Below are positions 1-10,900 of a stretch of 64,000 bases of DNA, piece after piece. The translations under genes were made by a program, and so were the position numbers. Numbering within the stretch: the stretch's first letter is position 1; the number at the start of each line of letters is the position of its first letter. Location: contig CM057826.1 in NCBI GenBank assembly GCA_030068075.1, positions 72,327,312 to 72,391,311 of the forward strand. Direction: 5' to 3'. This stretch comes from Paguma larvata. Taxonomy: Eukaryota; Chordata; Mammalia; Carnivora; Viverridae. The notes under the pieces are model-generated. The model ran no database searches. It was not told the DNA's origin and saw only the letters and a list, made by a program, of their open reading frames with translations.

Positions 1-435
1 GGAAGAAAAGTGAAGAAAATAAGAAATGACTGGCTCATGGCATTAAAAAAATAGGAATGAAGGGCATTCTAGAAAATGAAAATAATGGAACTGATTTTCA
101 CTCATTTGAGTCAATTTCAATTTGAACTTGAATAGGAATTGCCATTTAGAAGGTTAAAATTATCTATAAGTACGTTTTTCCCCCTAAACCATAGAAGTAA
201 GTTAGTTTGAACAAGACATTTTGGTTGTAACAATAAGAAAGAAATTGCTTGATAAGAAGAGATCTGTCTAAATTTATTAGAAGCACTTTAAAAGAAATAT
301 ATGTTGACTGTAAATGTTTAAGAAATAGGCTGTACTAGAAATGGCTGAATCTCTAATATTTGCTTTTAATTATAGCATTATAAGCACATATTTTTTGTGT
401 TATTATACAACTATTGCTGCAATAGCTAAATATTG
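1..435. other. AT-rich sequence without recognised features
   Basis: No gene, RNA or repeat that I can recognise. The base composition is AT-rich with short homopolymer runs and many stop codons in all frames. Confidence 0.6.
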
Positions 436-445
436 TAACACTATT

Positions 446-663
446 TTTTTATTTATTTTTGAGAGACATAGAGACAGAGCGTGAGCAGGAGAAGGGCAGA
501 GAGAGAGGGAGATACAGAATCTGAAGCAGGCTCCAGGCTCTGATGAGCCGTCAGCACAGAGCCCAACATGGGGCTCGACGTGGGGCTCGAACTCATAGAC
601 TGTGAGATCATGACCTGAGCTGAAGTCGGCCGCTTAACCAACTGAGCCACCCAGGCACCCCTA
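446..663 (-). mobile_element. Felid tRNA-Lys-type SINE, young subfamily, full length
   Basis: Read on the minus strand, it has a tRNA-Lys-like head (ends near 660 as 'ccacccaggcacccc' on the plus strand), a CT-rich middle and a poly-A type tail (poly-T at 444-450). It is flanked by a 10-bp target-site duplication, 'taacactatt', at 436-445 and 664-673, so the boundaries are firm. Two oddities stand out: a 3-base insertion (GAT at 542-544 on the plus strand), shared with the copy at 40654-40885, and a 12-bp local duplication of the 'ggggctcga' segment (568-579 and 580-591) in the B-box region. SINEs of this type are copied from RNA polymerase III transcripts by L1 machinery. It encodes no protein. 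Confidence 0.93.
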
Positions 664-673
664 TAACACTATT

Positions 674-1490
674 GTAGAGGTTAAATAATTATAAAAATAT
701 AATAAATTACAGAGAATCAAATAATAACCCCAGATATAATTCCATTATTTTCAATCACAAGTAATATACTTTGTATTTGAACAGCAAAACAAAATCAGAA
801 CTCTTATATGACTGACAAATGAACATATACTTTTCACGGAAACTATGAAACTTTGATAAAAACAATTACAATAGCATAAAACATTTGAAGATATTTAAGC
901 CACATTTGAAGTCATTAGTTACTTGTATGTCTAAGACAGCATTCCTCTCTTTGGAGGACTAGCTCTTCCTACCTATGTAGAACTTCTCTCCTTCTCTTCC
1001 CTGTGCCCCACTCCCAGCTGTCACCACATGATTGAATTGGAGCTTCCTTTCTTTCTACATGATACTACCTCACTGGCTTCAGTGATGAGCTCAATTGAAC
1101 ACTTACTACCATTGTCCATTTTAGAGAGGTTTCAGACTAAGATTGGCATGAGAAAGAGTCAAGAATAGTGGAAAAGAGTTTCTCCTTTTCTGATGGTGTA
1201 TCTGGGATGATTTGAACCCAGATGCTGTTGGCAACATTCAAGTCTCTCACAGCATGGGGAGCCTTGCCTGCCTGGGAGAAATTAAGCAGTGAATAACATA
1301 CAGAAAGAAGTAGAGACCCGGAAACAGAGTCCTGAAGATGTACGAGTCCCTTGGTCCAGCCACTCTTGCCCATTCCTTGGTTATTTCTTGGAAACAGTGT
1401 CTCTATTTCTGCCTAGTTCGCGCTGAGTTTCCTCACTTGAAATCAAGAGTCCTAAAGCACACCCTGAAAATCTAGCTACAATTGTATAAG
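674..1490. other. Unique-looking sequence, no recognised features
   Basis: No repeat or gene is recognised. The open frame on the minus strand near 1137-1373 is short and has no protein features I know. Confidence 0.55.
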
Positions 1491-1513
1491 TGTGTGTGTG
1501 TGTGTGTGTGTGT
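1491..1513. repeat. (TG)n microsatellite
   Basis: About 11 uninterrupted TG units. This is short enough that its length is probably only mildly variable. Confidence 0.95.
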
Positions 1514-3528
1514 AAGTTCTCCTAAATGAGAATGTGATTAACGCAAGTCTAGTCTGTTTACTTACCTGAAATGTTCTTTAAGATTTTAGACAATCAAAAA
1601 AAAAGTGAATTAAAGGATCTGTTGTGCAAAATAAATCCAGTGTAACAAGTGTCATGAATAAAATACTTACTTCTTTTACAAAAACAAACCTCCAGTCTTT
1701 AGTAGTGACCCACTTATCCAAGGTCTAAAAATAACAAAATAATTTGGATGATAATTATGCTCTTTGTAATGGAATTTGATCTCTCTCCCTCTTCATGAAA
1801 TAAGCGATAGAAAGTTTTCTCCTGTTTCCTGTGCTGGGGCCTGAAAATGTTCCTCCCAGTTGACATAAATGAAAGTCTCATAAATAAGGTCAGCTGCAGG
1901 TCTTGACCCCTCACTTACAGACTTTTATAATATTTCTTTAAGTGCATGCCCCATCTTGCATGAGAGCAAGGACTTTTTAATTGTGCAAGTATATTTTTAA
2001 TTTGGCTTGAATGCACTCCTTTATGTACTATGTCTTAATAGTGAAAAGTAGTTATTAAATGAACAACAGAATAGAAGATTGGCAGATACCAATCTTCTGC
2101 CTTTTCTCCTTTTCCTCTTAAAAATAATTTGAATTCTCTCATCCTACTGCATTTGTAATTCCTTCTTTAGGAGGCACACTTATTTTACAGTTTATAAATG
2201 GCACAAATAGAATTTTTCTGTTTTCTGTGCTGTTCCCTTCTTGCTGTGAAAAACCAACACACAGAGACACACACAAGTAAAGGCAAGACAAAGAGAAAGA
2301 AAGGAGAAATAAAGAAAAGGGAAAAGGAAAAGCCACACTCTGCACTGTGGGTTTATTTACAGTCTCCCTGTGAGCTGGAAGGAGACACAACATTGCGGGG
2401 TTGATGGATTGGCGAGAGCTAGTGCCAGATGTTGACCACGACAGGTGCATAATAAAAACACCCTTTGTGGTTTTCCCTCAGAATTCTAAATATATTTGGA
2501 AATAAGGAAAACATCTGCTTGGTATTTCGTTCATCGACAGGCTGCTATAGCTTTTTGAACTGTGATTTTTTTTAATTGGGGGGCATTATTTTTGTGACAT
2601 TGTAAGTGCTTCATCTAAATGTTCTTCACAAGCAAAATTCTAGCACATGTTTTGATGCCATTTCATTTATTCAGTGGCTATGTTGTTTCTTACATTTCTG
2701 TCAATCTGTCTTTTAATTCCCAGAAAAGTCATGAATGCTTGATAAGAAGGAAGCAACCCTATTTATTATGATTTGAAGATGGCAAAATTGCACTGCAGAG
2801 TCACCACATGGCTAGCGTTCATTTTCCTACAGCCTGGCCTCTGGTTACCATGTTTGTAACAGCTTGTAAAACAGCTCTTGGTGGCTCAGCTAAGGGTATG
2901 CATGAAAGCGGTATGAAAAGTAATGCTATATTTGGAATCAGTGGCTTCACCAGAACCCTCAATGGTGCTCCCTAGACAAGCATCCTGATCTGATATTCAA
3001 ATGTTGAGTAGTTTCTGTCTCAGTCTATTCAGTTTTGAAGTCTGTAAGCAAGACCATATGGAAAGAAGCTAACAGCAACTTCTAACGGCACATGTGCTCA
3101 GTTTGTCCAATGGAATGAATGCATAGATGTAGATCTTTCTCAGAATTCATAGTGAACAGACAAGCATAAAAGAGTGAGTCATTTGTCCTTCCTGGGTGGT
3201 GATATGTAGCAGGTGCAGACTGAGTCTGGGCTGAAGTGGGAGAGAAAAGGAAAGGGGGCTTATGGTGAGAGGAAATGGGCTCCTTTCCACCTAAGAGAAC
3301 CCTGATGCTTCTCTCATATTTTCTAGGCAATTAATATTTGTATAATCCCCAAATCTAATGCTATACTTCGTTTCTTTAGCTTCATCAGAATGTGTTACAT
3401 GTGGTTAAGAACACCTTGTTTAAAACAAATTCTACCCTACATTTTAGAGCATGATGAAATGAATGCTAAGGGTTGCAGGAGGTGCATATTGTTTAATGTT
3501 TCAGACCATTAGTTCATCTTTTATCAAA
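1514..3528. other. Unique-looking sequence with a purine-rich tract
   Basis: No gene or known repeat is recognised in these 2 kb. A purine-rich tract (about 2278-2331, mostly GAAA and GGAAA words) is the only visible composition anomaly. Any old repeats here are too decayed for me to name. Confidence 0.5.
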
Positions 3529-3896
3529 TTTTTATTTAAATTCTAAGTAATAAACATATAGTGTAATATTGGTTTCAGGAGTAGAATTTAGTGATTCACC
3601 GCTTACACATAACACTGGTGCTCATCACAGCAAGTGCCCTCCTTATTACCCATCACCCATCTAGCACATCCCACCCACTTCCCTCCATCAGCCCTCAGTT
3701 AGCTCTCTCTCACTGAGAGTCTCTCATGGTTTGTTTCCCTCTCTCTTTCTCTCTTTTTTTTCCTTTTCCATATGTTCATCTGTTTTGTTTCTTAAGTTCC
3801 ACATATGGTATTTGTCTTACCTGAATGACTTAGTTCACTTAGTATAATATACTCTAGCTCCATTCACGTCGTTGCAAATGGCAAGTTTCATTGTTT

Positions 3897-3910
3897 TCAA
3901 TGACTGAGTG

Positions 3911-3963
<53 letters not shown>

Positions 3964-4309
3964 CGTATCGTCTTTATCCATTCATCAGTCAATGGACATT
4001 TGGGCTCTTTCCATAATTTGGCTATTGTTGTTAGTGCTGCTGTAAACCCTGGGGTGCATGTGCCCATTTGAATCAGCATTTTTGTATCTTTTGAGTAAAT
4101 ACTAGTAGTGCAATTGCTGGGTCAAAGGATAGTTCTATTTTTAACTTTTTGAGAAACCACCATACTATTTTCCAGAGTGGCTGCATCAGTTTGCATTCCC
4201 ACCAACAATGTAAGAGGGTTCCCCTTAAGATCTTAAGACTCATCATCAGGGAAAGACAAACCAAAACCATGAAGAGACACCACCTCACACTTGTAAGAAT
4301 GACTAACAT
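3897..4309 (-). pseudogene. L1 ORF2p C-terminal fragment (broken)
   Basis: In the intact element ORF2p is the endonuclease and reverse transcriptase that copies L1 RNA at nicked chromosomal DNA. Only the last part of the protein survives here. The minus-strand reading gives the familiar segment '[18 protein letters not shown]' (about 4120-4175), followed in another frame by 'CTPGFTAALTTIAKLWK' and 'CPLTDEWIKT'. The shift between the two frames falls near 4075, so the copy is frameshifted. The endonuclease and polymerase domains are absent. Upstream of the recognisable part, the minus-strand reading passes into the inverted duplication and is meaningless. The CA repeat at 3916-3963 turns into a Cys-Val string in translation. 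This is a dead copy, not a gene. Confidence 0.88.
3916..3963. repeat. (CA)n microsatellite inside the L1
   Basis: About 17 CA units (3916-3950), then a TATA interruption and further CA units. It sits where the L1 3' region normally has a short TA/CA-rich run ('attccattgtatatat' in related copies), so it probably grew from that seed. A similar TG run occurs at the equivalent place in the L1 at 60033-60051. Confidence 0.93.
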
Positions 4310-4396
4310 CTGTTGTTTGCTGTGTTGTTAGTCATTCTTACAAGTGTGAGGTGGTGTCTCTTCATGGTTTTGGTTTGTATTTCCCTGTTGATGAGT
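4224..4396. repeat. Inverted duplication, 71-bp arms, next to a 14-bp palindrome
   Basis: The left arm is 4238-4308 and the right arm 4326-4396, separated by 17 bases. By eye I find only about two mismatches across the arms. Directly to the left, 4224-4237 ('cttaagatcttaag') is a perfect palindrome. The right arm is in the normal L1 orientation and the left arm is inserted in reverse. It replaces the roughly 17 bases that normally join 'gagggttcccctt' to 'aacatctgttg'. See the findings. Confidence 0.95.
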
Positions 4397-4598
4397 GATG
4401 TTAACCACCTTTTCATGTGCCTGTTAGCCATCTAGATATCTTCTTTGGAAAAATGTCTGTTCATGTCTTCTGTCCATCTCTTAACTGGATTATTTGTTTC
4501 TTGGATGTTGAGTTTGATAAATTCTTTATTGATTTTATATGCTAATCCTTTATGAGATATGTCATTTGCAAATATCTTCCCCCATTCTGTAGACTGTC

Positions 4599-5364
4599 AC
4601 ATCATTCGTTCTTAAACTGAAGATAATGTGGAAAACTTGGGGGCATCTCGACATTAATAGAAGAGAGTGTAGTAAGTCTATGAGGTATGGAAACTGCTTG
4701 TATTGGCCTCCTTGATATTTTTAAATCCTTCCTTTCCCTATATAGGTCTCTGCTGCAGAATCTTTGTGTTGGCATCACTGGCCCCTAGCCAGAGATCTTT
4801 CTAGGGAAATTTAGGTTTGAGATTTGTGAATTGTGAATCTCCTGACAAGACATTCACAAGTTAGAATGAATGAGTATGTGACTGTTGAGCATATTTTTGA
4901 AAAGGTACTGCCAGCAAATCATCAGAAATAATCGCCCCAACAGGTTAAAAAAACAACTACTTTGATATTAAAAATTGACTTTCACTTTCTTCTCTTTAAA
5001 TGGTAAAGTAATTTTGTACACTTCCCTCATTCCTTTGATGCTTTATACTAAGATGGCTCTTAGGAAAGGACTTCATATTTGCCATTAACACTTTAGTGTG
5101 AATATTAACACATTACCTCTCAGGAATAGCCCCTCTTTTTTTGTTTGACATCTGACTGTGGAACTGAACATGTTATTGCCTGTTTAAGGACTATCAAGCT
5201 TTAGAAAGTGAGAGAGGTGGTGCTTTTGGGTAGGTGATTTTTCTAGATCACTTGAAATCATACAACCACATTCTAGAAGACTATAGACTTTATAAAAGCC
5301 CCATAATTCTATTTTTCCTAGGATGTTGAGAAAGCATCTTGGCATTGTGAAGAAGTACCGGTCT
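4599..5364. other. Unique-looking sequence, no recognised features
   Basis: No gene or nameable repeat seen between the L1 and the MIR elements. Confidence 0.5.
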
Positions 5365-5550
5365 TACAGTTGGCTAGTTTTGGCTTCATCTTCTGGATCC
5401 ACCACTTACTAATGGTGTGACTATGAGTAATATATTTTATCTATCTCAGCTTTAATATCACCATCCATAAAGTGGCAGCTAACAATACTTCCATTACAGT
5501 GTCGAGGATTAGTAGTAATTTATGCAGTTTGTTTTATTACTCAGTAGGTG
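5365..5550 (+). mobile_element. MIR-type ancient SINE relic
   Basis: Resembles the MIR core in plus orientation: 'ccacttactaatggtgtgac' matches the 'cacttactagctgtgtgac' core. It is followed by a decayed 'tcatctgtaaaatggg'-like segment ('catccataaagtggcagc') and a 'gaggatta' segment. Heavily diverged, so the ends are approximate. Confidence 0.75.
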
Positions 5551-5639
5551 GTTGCCACAGTGGATGGAAATAACGCCTGGGAAAAACAATATGGTAAGGG
5601 AGGTACAAAAACTGCAACACCGATAGTGATTAGTTTTAA

Positions 5640-5838
5640 TAAGTGTTTTACATATATTGTCTTAAGACTCACAATGATGCAATTATTGCCCCCATTTCAC
5701 AGTTGAAGACCCCAGACAAAGGTAGCTTAGTAACTTACTAGAGGCTATTCAGCCCACAGTTGGTGAAATCAGTCACACAGGTGAAATCAGTGAGCAGTCT
5801 CCAGAGCCTGCTCTTAACCCCTAGTCCAGACTACCTTT
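5640..5838 (+). mobile_element. MIR-type ancient SINE relic
   Basis: 'gcccccatttcacagttgaa' corresponds to the MIR segment 'ccccattttacagatgagga'. 'gtagcttagtaacttac' and 'cagagcctgctcttaacccc' match the next MIR segments in order. The ends are approximate. Confidence 0.8.
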
Positions 5839-6059
5839 CCTGTGATGACAACAGTCATGGGTGTGTGCAATATGTGTTTGAGAATTCTTTAGCTCTGATG
5901 ATATTTCATTTTGTGTTTTTATGTTGTCTAGAAATGTAACTATAGAATTTCATTAATATGCTCAAGATTATCTTATTCACAAGTTTTGCTCTCATATCAC
6001 AAGATTTTTCCTTTAATGCTTGCTTTTAAGTTTAATACACAAAGAAAAAGCAATTTATT

Positions 6060-6605
6060 TGAAGTCTATTACACTCCTGGCATTGTACTTAGCTTACTAA
6101 CTTTGAAGAGCTGACAATCTAGGTGAGGAAATGCACACATAAACAGATGACTTAAATATAAATATAGTAGGAGGTAAGACATAGATTCATTTGGATGCTG
6201 TGGGAATATAAAGAAGGAGGTCTTCAGTCAACCTGGGAAAACAGGGGGTGCTTCCCAAAGAGGCGACCAGAGTAAGTCTTGAAGAGTAGGACAAACCAGC
6301 TAGATCAAGCAAGGTGAAGATGGGATTCCTATCAGAGAGAATAGCAGGAGCCAAAGCATGGAAGGAGAAAACAGCATGGGACATGGGAAGAGAGGGTCAT
6401 GGTGCACAAAATTGCAAGCAATTGGACTTAGGCAGATATAGATGGACATGGGGCAGAGCTGTGACAGTAGCAGGCAAATGGGCTCAGGACATCACTGCCA
6501 CATGTCCCCTCATTGATTAGACTGGCTGGTTGGCCATCATTTTGTAGATGATGGGAACTATAGAAGGGTTATGAAGTGAAATGACTTGCTCTCCCTGTAG
6601 CTCTA
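6060..6605 (+). repeat. Ancient mammalian interspersed repeat, family not named
   Basis: Carries, in order, phrases found in several other places in this window: 'gaagagctgacaatctaggt', then 'gggtgcttcccaaagaggcg', 'agtcttgaagagtaggac', 'aaagcatggaagg' and 'gaagtgaaatgacttg'. I know this phrase order as a common old repeat of mammalian genomes but cannot give its family name with confidence. Related copies are near 19750, 33606, 55690 and 62530. Confidence 0.6.
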
Positions 6606-7334
6606 CTGTGGAACAGAGACAGAAACAGGATTTATCTCTTGGATATCCTTCTGTCAACCAATATCCTTTGTGAGCACCTTTCATTCACTTATTTTTTTTC
6701 CCTTTCTTTTCTCCCTCTGCTCCAATGGGGAGATCAGAATTTAATAACTTAAATATAGTAATGTATGAAGCTTCTGGCCCCTTGATTCCTTTTTTTTTCC
6801 ATTCCTTCTTCTGTATGTTTAATCTAATTTATCCAAACTTCCATTTTATAGTAATGTCTGAGTAAGTCTCATTTTCTAACTAGCCATGGAGGCCTTGCTC
6901 ATAGAAACCTAGGGGTCCTGGGCTTTACCAGATATTCTGTTGGATTTCTCCCAAAGGTGGAATAAGAATACACAAATCCAAAATCTGAGAATTGTATTGT
7001 TTGCAGTAAAGCCTGGAAAAATATGGAGCCAAAGAACTTACAGAAATGTGAGGAGATAAGAGAGAGAAACTGCTCTTCATAAATAGAAAGCCTGTGTTCC
7101 CTGGAGGGGAGAGGGTGAAGGGGGCCAATTTATACACGAAGCTCATAGTTAGCTACTCAGTTGTCTTTCTTAGTTACATGAGGGACACACATGGAAACTC
7201 ATCTGCCTTGCACTGTTCAATTCTATATGGTAAGGCACCCATTTGCAAGGCAGGGATGAAATCCAGAATCAAAAACAGCCGTGGCCTCTTTAAAACAGTT
7301 TTGTGGACACTCTGCCACTGCCACCATTGAAAAT
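6606..7334. other. Unique-looking sequence, no recognised features
   Basis: No gene or nameable repeat seen. Pyrimidine-rich short stretches lie near 6690-6720 and 6788-6812. Confidence 0.5.
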
Positions 7335-7342
7335 TACTGCCA

Positions 7343-7580
7343 GGGTACATGGGCAGCTCAGTCAGTTACGTATCAGACGCTTGATTTCTGCTCAGGTCAT
7401 GATTTCACGGTTCCTTTTGAGAGATTGAGCCCTGTATTGGGCCCTGCAATAGCAATGCTGAGTCTGTTTGGGATTCTCTCTCTCTTTCTGCCTTTCGGGT
7501 TCTCACGTGCACACGTGCTTTCTCTTTCTCTCTTTCAGAAATAAATAAACATTAAAAAAAGAAGAAGAAAGAAAGAAAGC
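7343..7580 (+). mobile_element. CAN-type SINE, older and diverged copy
   Basis: The tRNA-like head ('gggcagctcagtcagtta', 'gctcaggtcatgatttcac') is followed by a CT-rich region and the tail 'aaataaataaacattaaaaa' extended by GAA-rich sequence. An 8-bp target-site duplication, 'tactgcca', is at 7335-7342 and 7581-7588. The head has many differences from the younger copies, so this is an older insertion. Confidence 0.92.
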
Positions 7581-7846
7581 TACTGCCAAAGTGAGTTACG
7601 ATTGCTGATAAGGGTGTGTCACATCCCTTAAGTGCACCCAGGTAAATAAAAAGTTGAGGACAACTGTAGGCATCCTCCCATAGTATGTGCTGTGGTGTGC
7701 AGGGAGACCTCTGAGAAGCCAGGCATGATTATGTGAAGTTGGCAGCCATGTTTTCCCCAGTTTGCCACTGTCAGCTGTGTTTTCTTTTGTGACAAAGAAG
7801 TGACTTACAGTAAGTCATAAATCAAAGGCTGTTCTCTTACTTTTAC

Positions 7847-7965
7847 TAGTGTCTAGAAGGCAAGGACCATGTCTTATTTATCTTTCTATTCCCACTGCCT
7901 CTCACAGTGCCTGGTACAGAACAATCGCCTGGCAAATGTACTGCAAAATGAATTAGAAATTATCT
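7847..7965 (+). mobile_element. L2 LINE 3'-end relic
   Basis: 'aaggcaaggaccatgtctta' and 'cacagtgcctggtacagaac' match the 3' terminal region of L2 ('gggcagggaccgtgtct', 'cagtgcctggcacatag'). It is short and diverged. Confidence 0.75.
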
Positions 7966-10900
7966 TGGGAGGGTGGTAAGCAAAAAGGCAAAGATTTTAT
8001 AAACTTCTAATTATTTAAAACACTACATTTTTCCACCCAAATGTTCGAATTGGGCCTTTTATACATTAAGCATTTGGCTTATTTGGTAATTATTATTCTG
8101 TTACCTCACACTTAGCAAACCTAGCATTATGAATAAAACTAATTTGAGGTCTCTCAGCAACTGTTGGTTTTCAAATACTTTTCTTCCCTACAACAAATGA
8201 TACTCTTTAGGGCATATTTTTCCCCATGTTTTTTTTTTTTTAAATTTATCTTGATGAACTAAACAACAATAATTTGACAGTAAAGACATTTAAATCACAC
8301 ACTTTAGTGCAATTCCCAGAGCCAGAGAAGACAGGCCACTGTGATTGAAGCAATGGATTGAATCTCCGCTGCCAGATGGCAGTTGAAATATAATGGGCTT
8401 ACAGCCGTCAGCCACAGCTAGAGATTTGCACGCAAAGGGTAAGCCTTTCAGTGATGGAAAATGGAAAGCTGGGTGGTGACTTGAAATTCTTGCATTGTTC
8501 CCAGTGGCTTATAAAGGCTAAGGGAAAACTCCATCCATGCAAATTCTGTTGAGGATAGTATTTGTAATGGAGCTGCATAAATGTTCTGGTACTATTTCTG
8601 TTTTATATATATACTATGTTTGAGTTTTAAACTCACACATCTGAAATCAGAACCAGCGTTATGTTTCTAAATCTATGATGTTTACATTATTTTTTTCTAA
8701 TTATTCTTAAAAACGCAATCAGAGAGAAACAGCTTCCCACATCCCAAAGGCCATAAAGCATAGGATTTCAAAATTTTCTCGGACTGATTTGATTTTCCTT
8801 GTCGTGCTGTATGCTACAATTGGTTCAGAGCAAAAGTGCTTCGAATTCCCTGCTCCATGTCAGAATAACCCTGAAAGAACATAATTCTTGGTAGGATGAA
8901 GTTGTTCTCCATGTTTCTATAACTTCTGTTAGAGAATGCATCTGGATCTATTCAACCATGTTCAATGTTTTCAAATGCCAAATGAGCGCTTCAGAAGAGC
9001 CCCTCGAGGAGGGAGAGATGACATTTGCCATGCTCCGCTTATGTCAACTCAGGAAGTAGAATATATCTGGCAACACATTTATCCTGATAAACATGATGAT
9101 AGGGAAAATTTTTGTTTAAGCATTGGCAGCATGTATTTACTGCTACATCTGTATATGGGCTGTCAGGTCACATAAAACAGGCCATAACAGAAGACAGTTG
9201 CAGGGAATAGGTTATGTAATGAGATTAAGCCAATGAAAGTCTGGCATCCAGCTGTAATTCTACTAACAGTGTGGAGAGCCTGCTTATCCACCCAAGTCAA
9301 GGATTTTTTTTTTCTTTTTGGTCACTGCTCATGAAATTACATTGTTATCCCCTTCAGCTGTTCAATGAGCCACTAGAAATAAGAATAAAATGTATAAAAA
9401 TGGTAGGAAAAGGAGAAAGGCCTCAGGCTATAGAATTCATGGCTGGAGAACTCAAGATTTTTATGCAGGTAAATTTCCTAAATAGAAAAGGACCACAGAG
9501 TCTGTAGCCATTCAGAAATAAATATGCCATTCTAAGTTTATGATGTTCACAAAATCCTATATGATTTTGCAACCCTCATTCTCACAAATATAGGACACTA
9601 GTCTTCAGAACAGCCTGGAAAATCATTCAAATGAGGGACATATCAAAAACTACTGGAGCAGGGATTCCTTAAGTGTAAGTTAGTAAGTTTTCAATCACTT
9701 TGGTTTTGCAATTTGACATTATTAAGGCTGATATATAGGTGCCTGCCAGCACAGCTACCATTAAGAATCTATCAGTATTTCCATTATAAATCTCATTTTT
9801 CAGGGGTTAATAACTTGATCATAAAAATTCACTGCAGGCTGAAATCAAGTCTTGAGGGGAATTTTTTCCCCCTTAATCCCAACAGAAGAGTTCATTCATG
9901 TTTCTGAGACTAAGGTAGTCAGAGGCCAGTAAAGGGTATAGAATAGGTATAAGCTTTCATTTCTGAAAATTTAGCACTAATCTTCACGTCGTCAGATGTG
10001 GTGATATGTACTGTATCTTATTTGTTTGTTGGCTTGCCTTTTCTTTTTCTTCCTCCTCTCCCTCCCACTTTCTCTTCCTACTCCCCTTTCTTTTTTGTAT
10101 CATGGCCATCAGTGGAAGTTAATCCTTCTAATGTGACCCATATATGGCATTTGCTTAGTGGAGAAAGAGCAAGGAAGTCAGATTTGTACATATATTCATT
10201 AGAAAGAAAGCGCTGAGCTCCTTTTCCTTCTAGATCTCTATAATCTTTTCATTACTGAAACATTCCTCACGGAAACATTATGAAGTTACTTCAACAAGTT
10301 GGGAAAACTGTAAGCCCTTCATTTGTGGCTGAGAAAATTGATCTATTTCCTCACAATCTTTCTGACTAACCAGCAAACGATTTATCAACTTTCTCTATGT
10401 TTATCAAATGCATAGTAACTACAAAAGAGTTCCATATTAATAGACTGAAACTGGTAAGGAATTAAACGGTTCTAAATTCTGACATTACCTGACATCTTTT
10501 AGATCTAGCTTAATTTTTTCCAGGGCCTAATTCTCTGGGCATGTTCTGATAGGCAAAGGGTAGTCTACTTTTGAAGCAAACTGGTCTTTTCTACAGTGAT
10601 GCAGTGCTGAAAGTCTCCCTTCTCTTTTCCGGGGGAGAAATAGTGAACCTACCCTTCATCGTAGACCACTGAACTGTTCAAAATGTTGTAGAGGTACTTC
10701 CTGCACAGGCTGAAAGGCAGGGAGTACAAGAGAAAGGAAGAGTGCTCAGATTTAACTGTGAGAAATTAGGGCAGGATGATCCCAAATATTCTTATTATTT
10801 TGGTGAATTTGGTAGGGGAATTAAGGAAGTGATGACACATACTGTTTTCTAGAAGCATAAATATTCTCAGTTCTAATTCAAAGCTCTCCATTGGTGTCCA

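Larger units (their letters stand above)
3529..4598 (-). mobile_element. 5'-truncated carnivore L1 (LINE-1) 3' end
   Basis: On the plus strand it starts with a reverse poly-A ('tttttatttaaattc') and runs backwards through the L1 3' UTR ('gtgctcatcacagcaagtg', 'cccatcacccat') into the end of ORF2 ('gcattcccaccaacaatg', 'tcatttgcaaatatcttc'). Homology stops near 4598, so the element is truncated at its 5' end, as most L1 insertions are. I could not find a clear target-site duplication. A CA microsatellite lies at 3916-3963. An inverted duplication at 4238-4396 interrupts the normal L1 order. Confidence 0.9.

Noticed and set aside
446..663. 'MAQLVKRPTSAQVMIS'-like peptides at several places
   Set aside because: These are the translated heads of SINEs (here and at 16576, 23108, 24187). 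Not a protein family.
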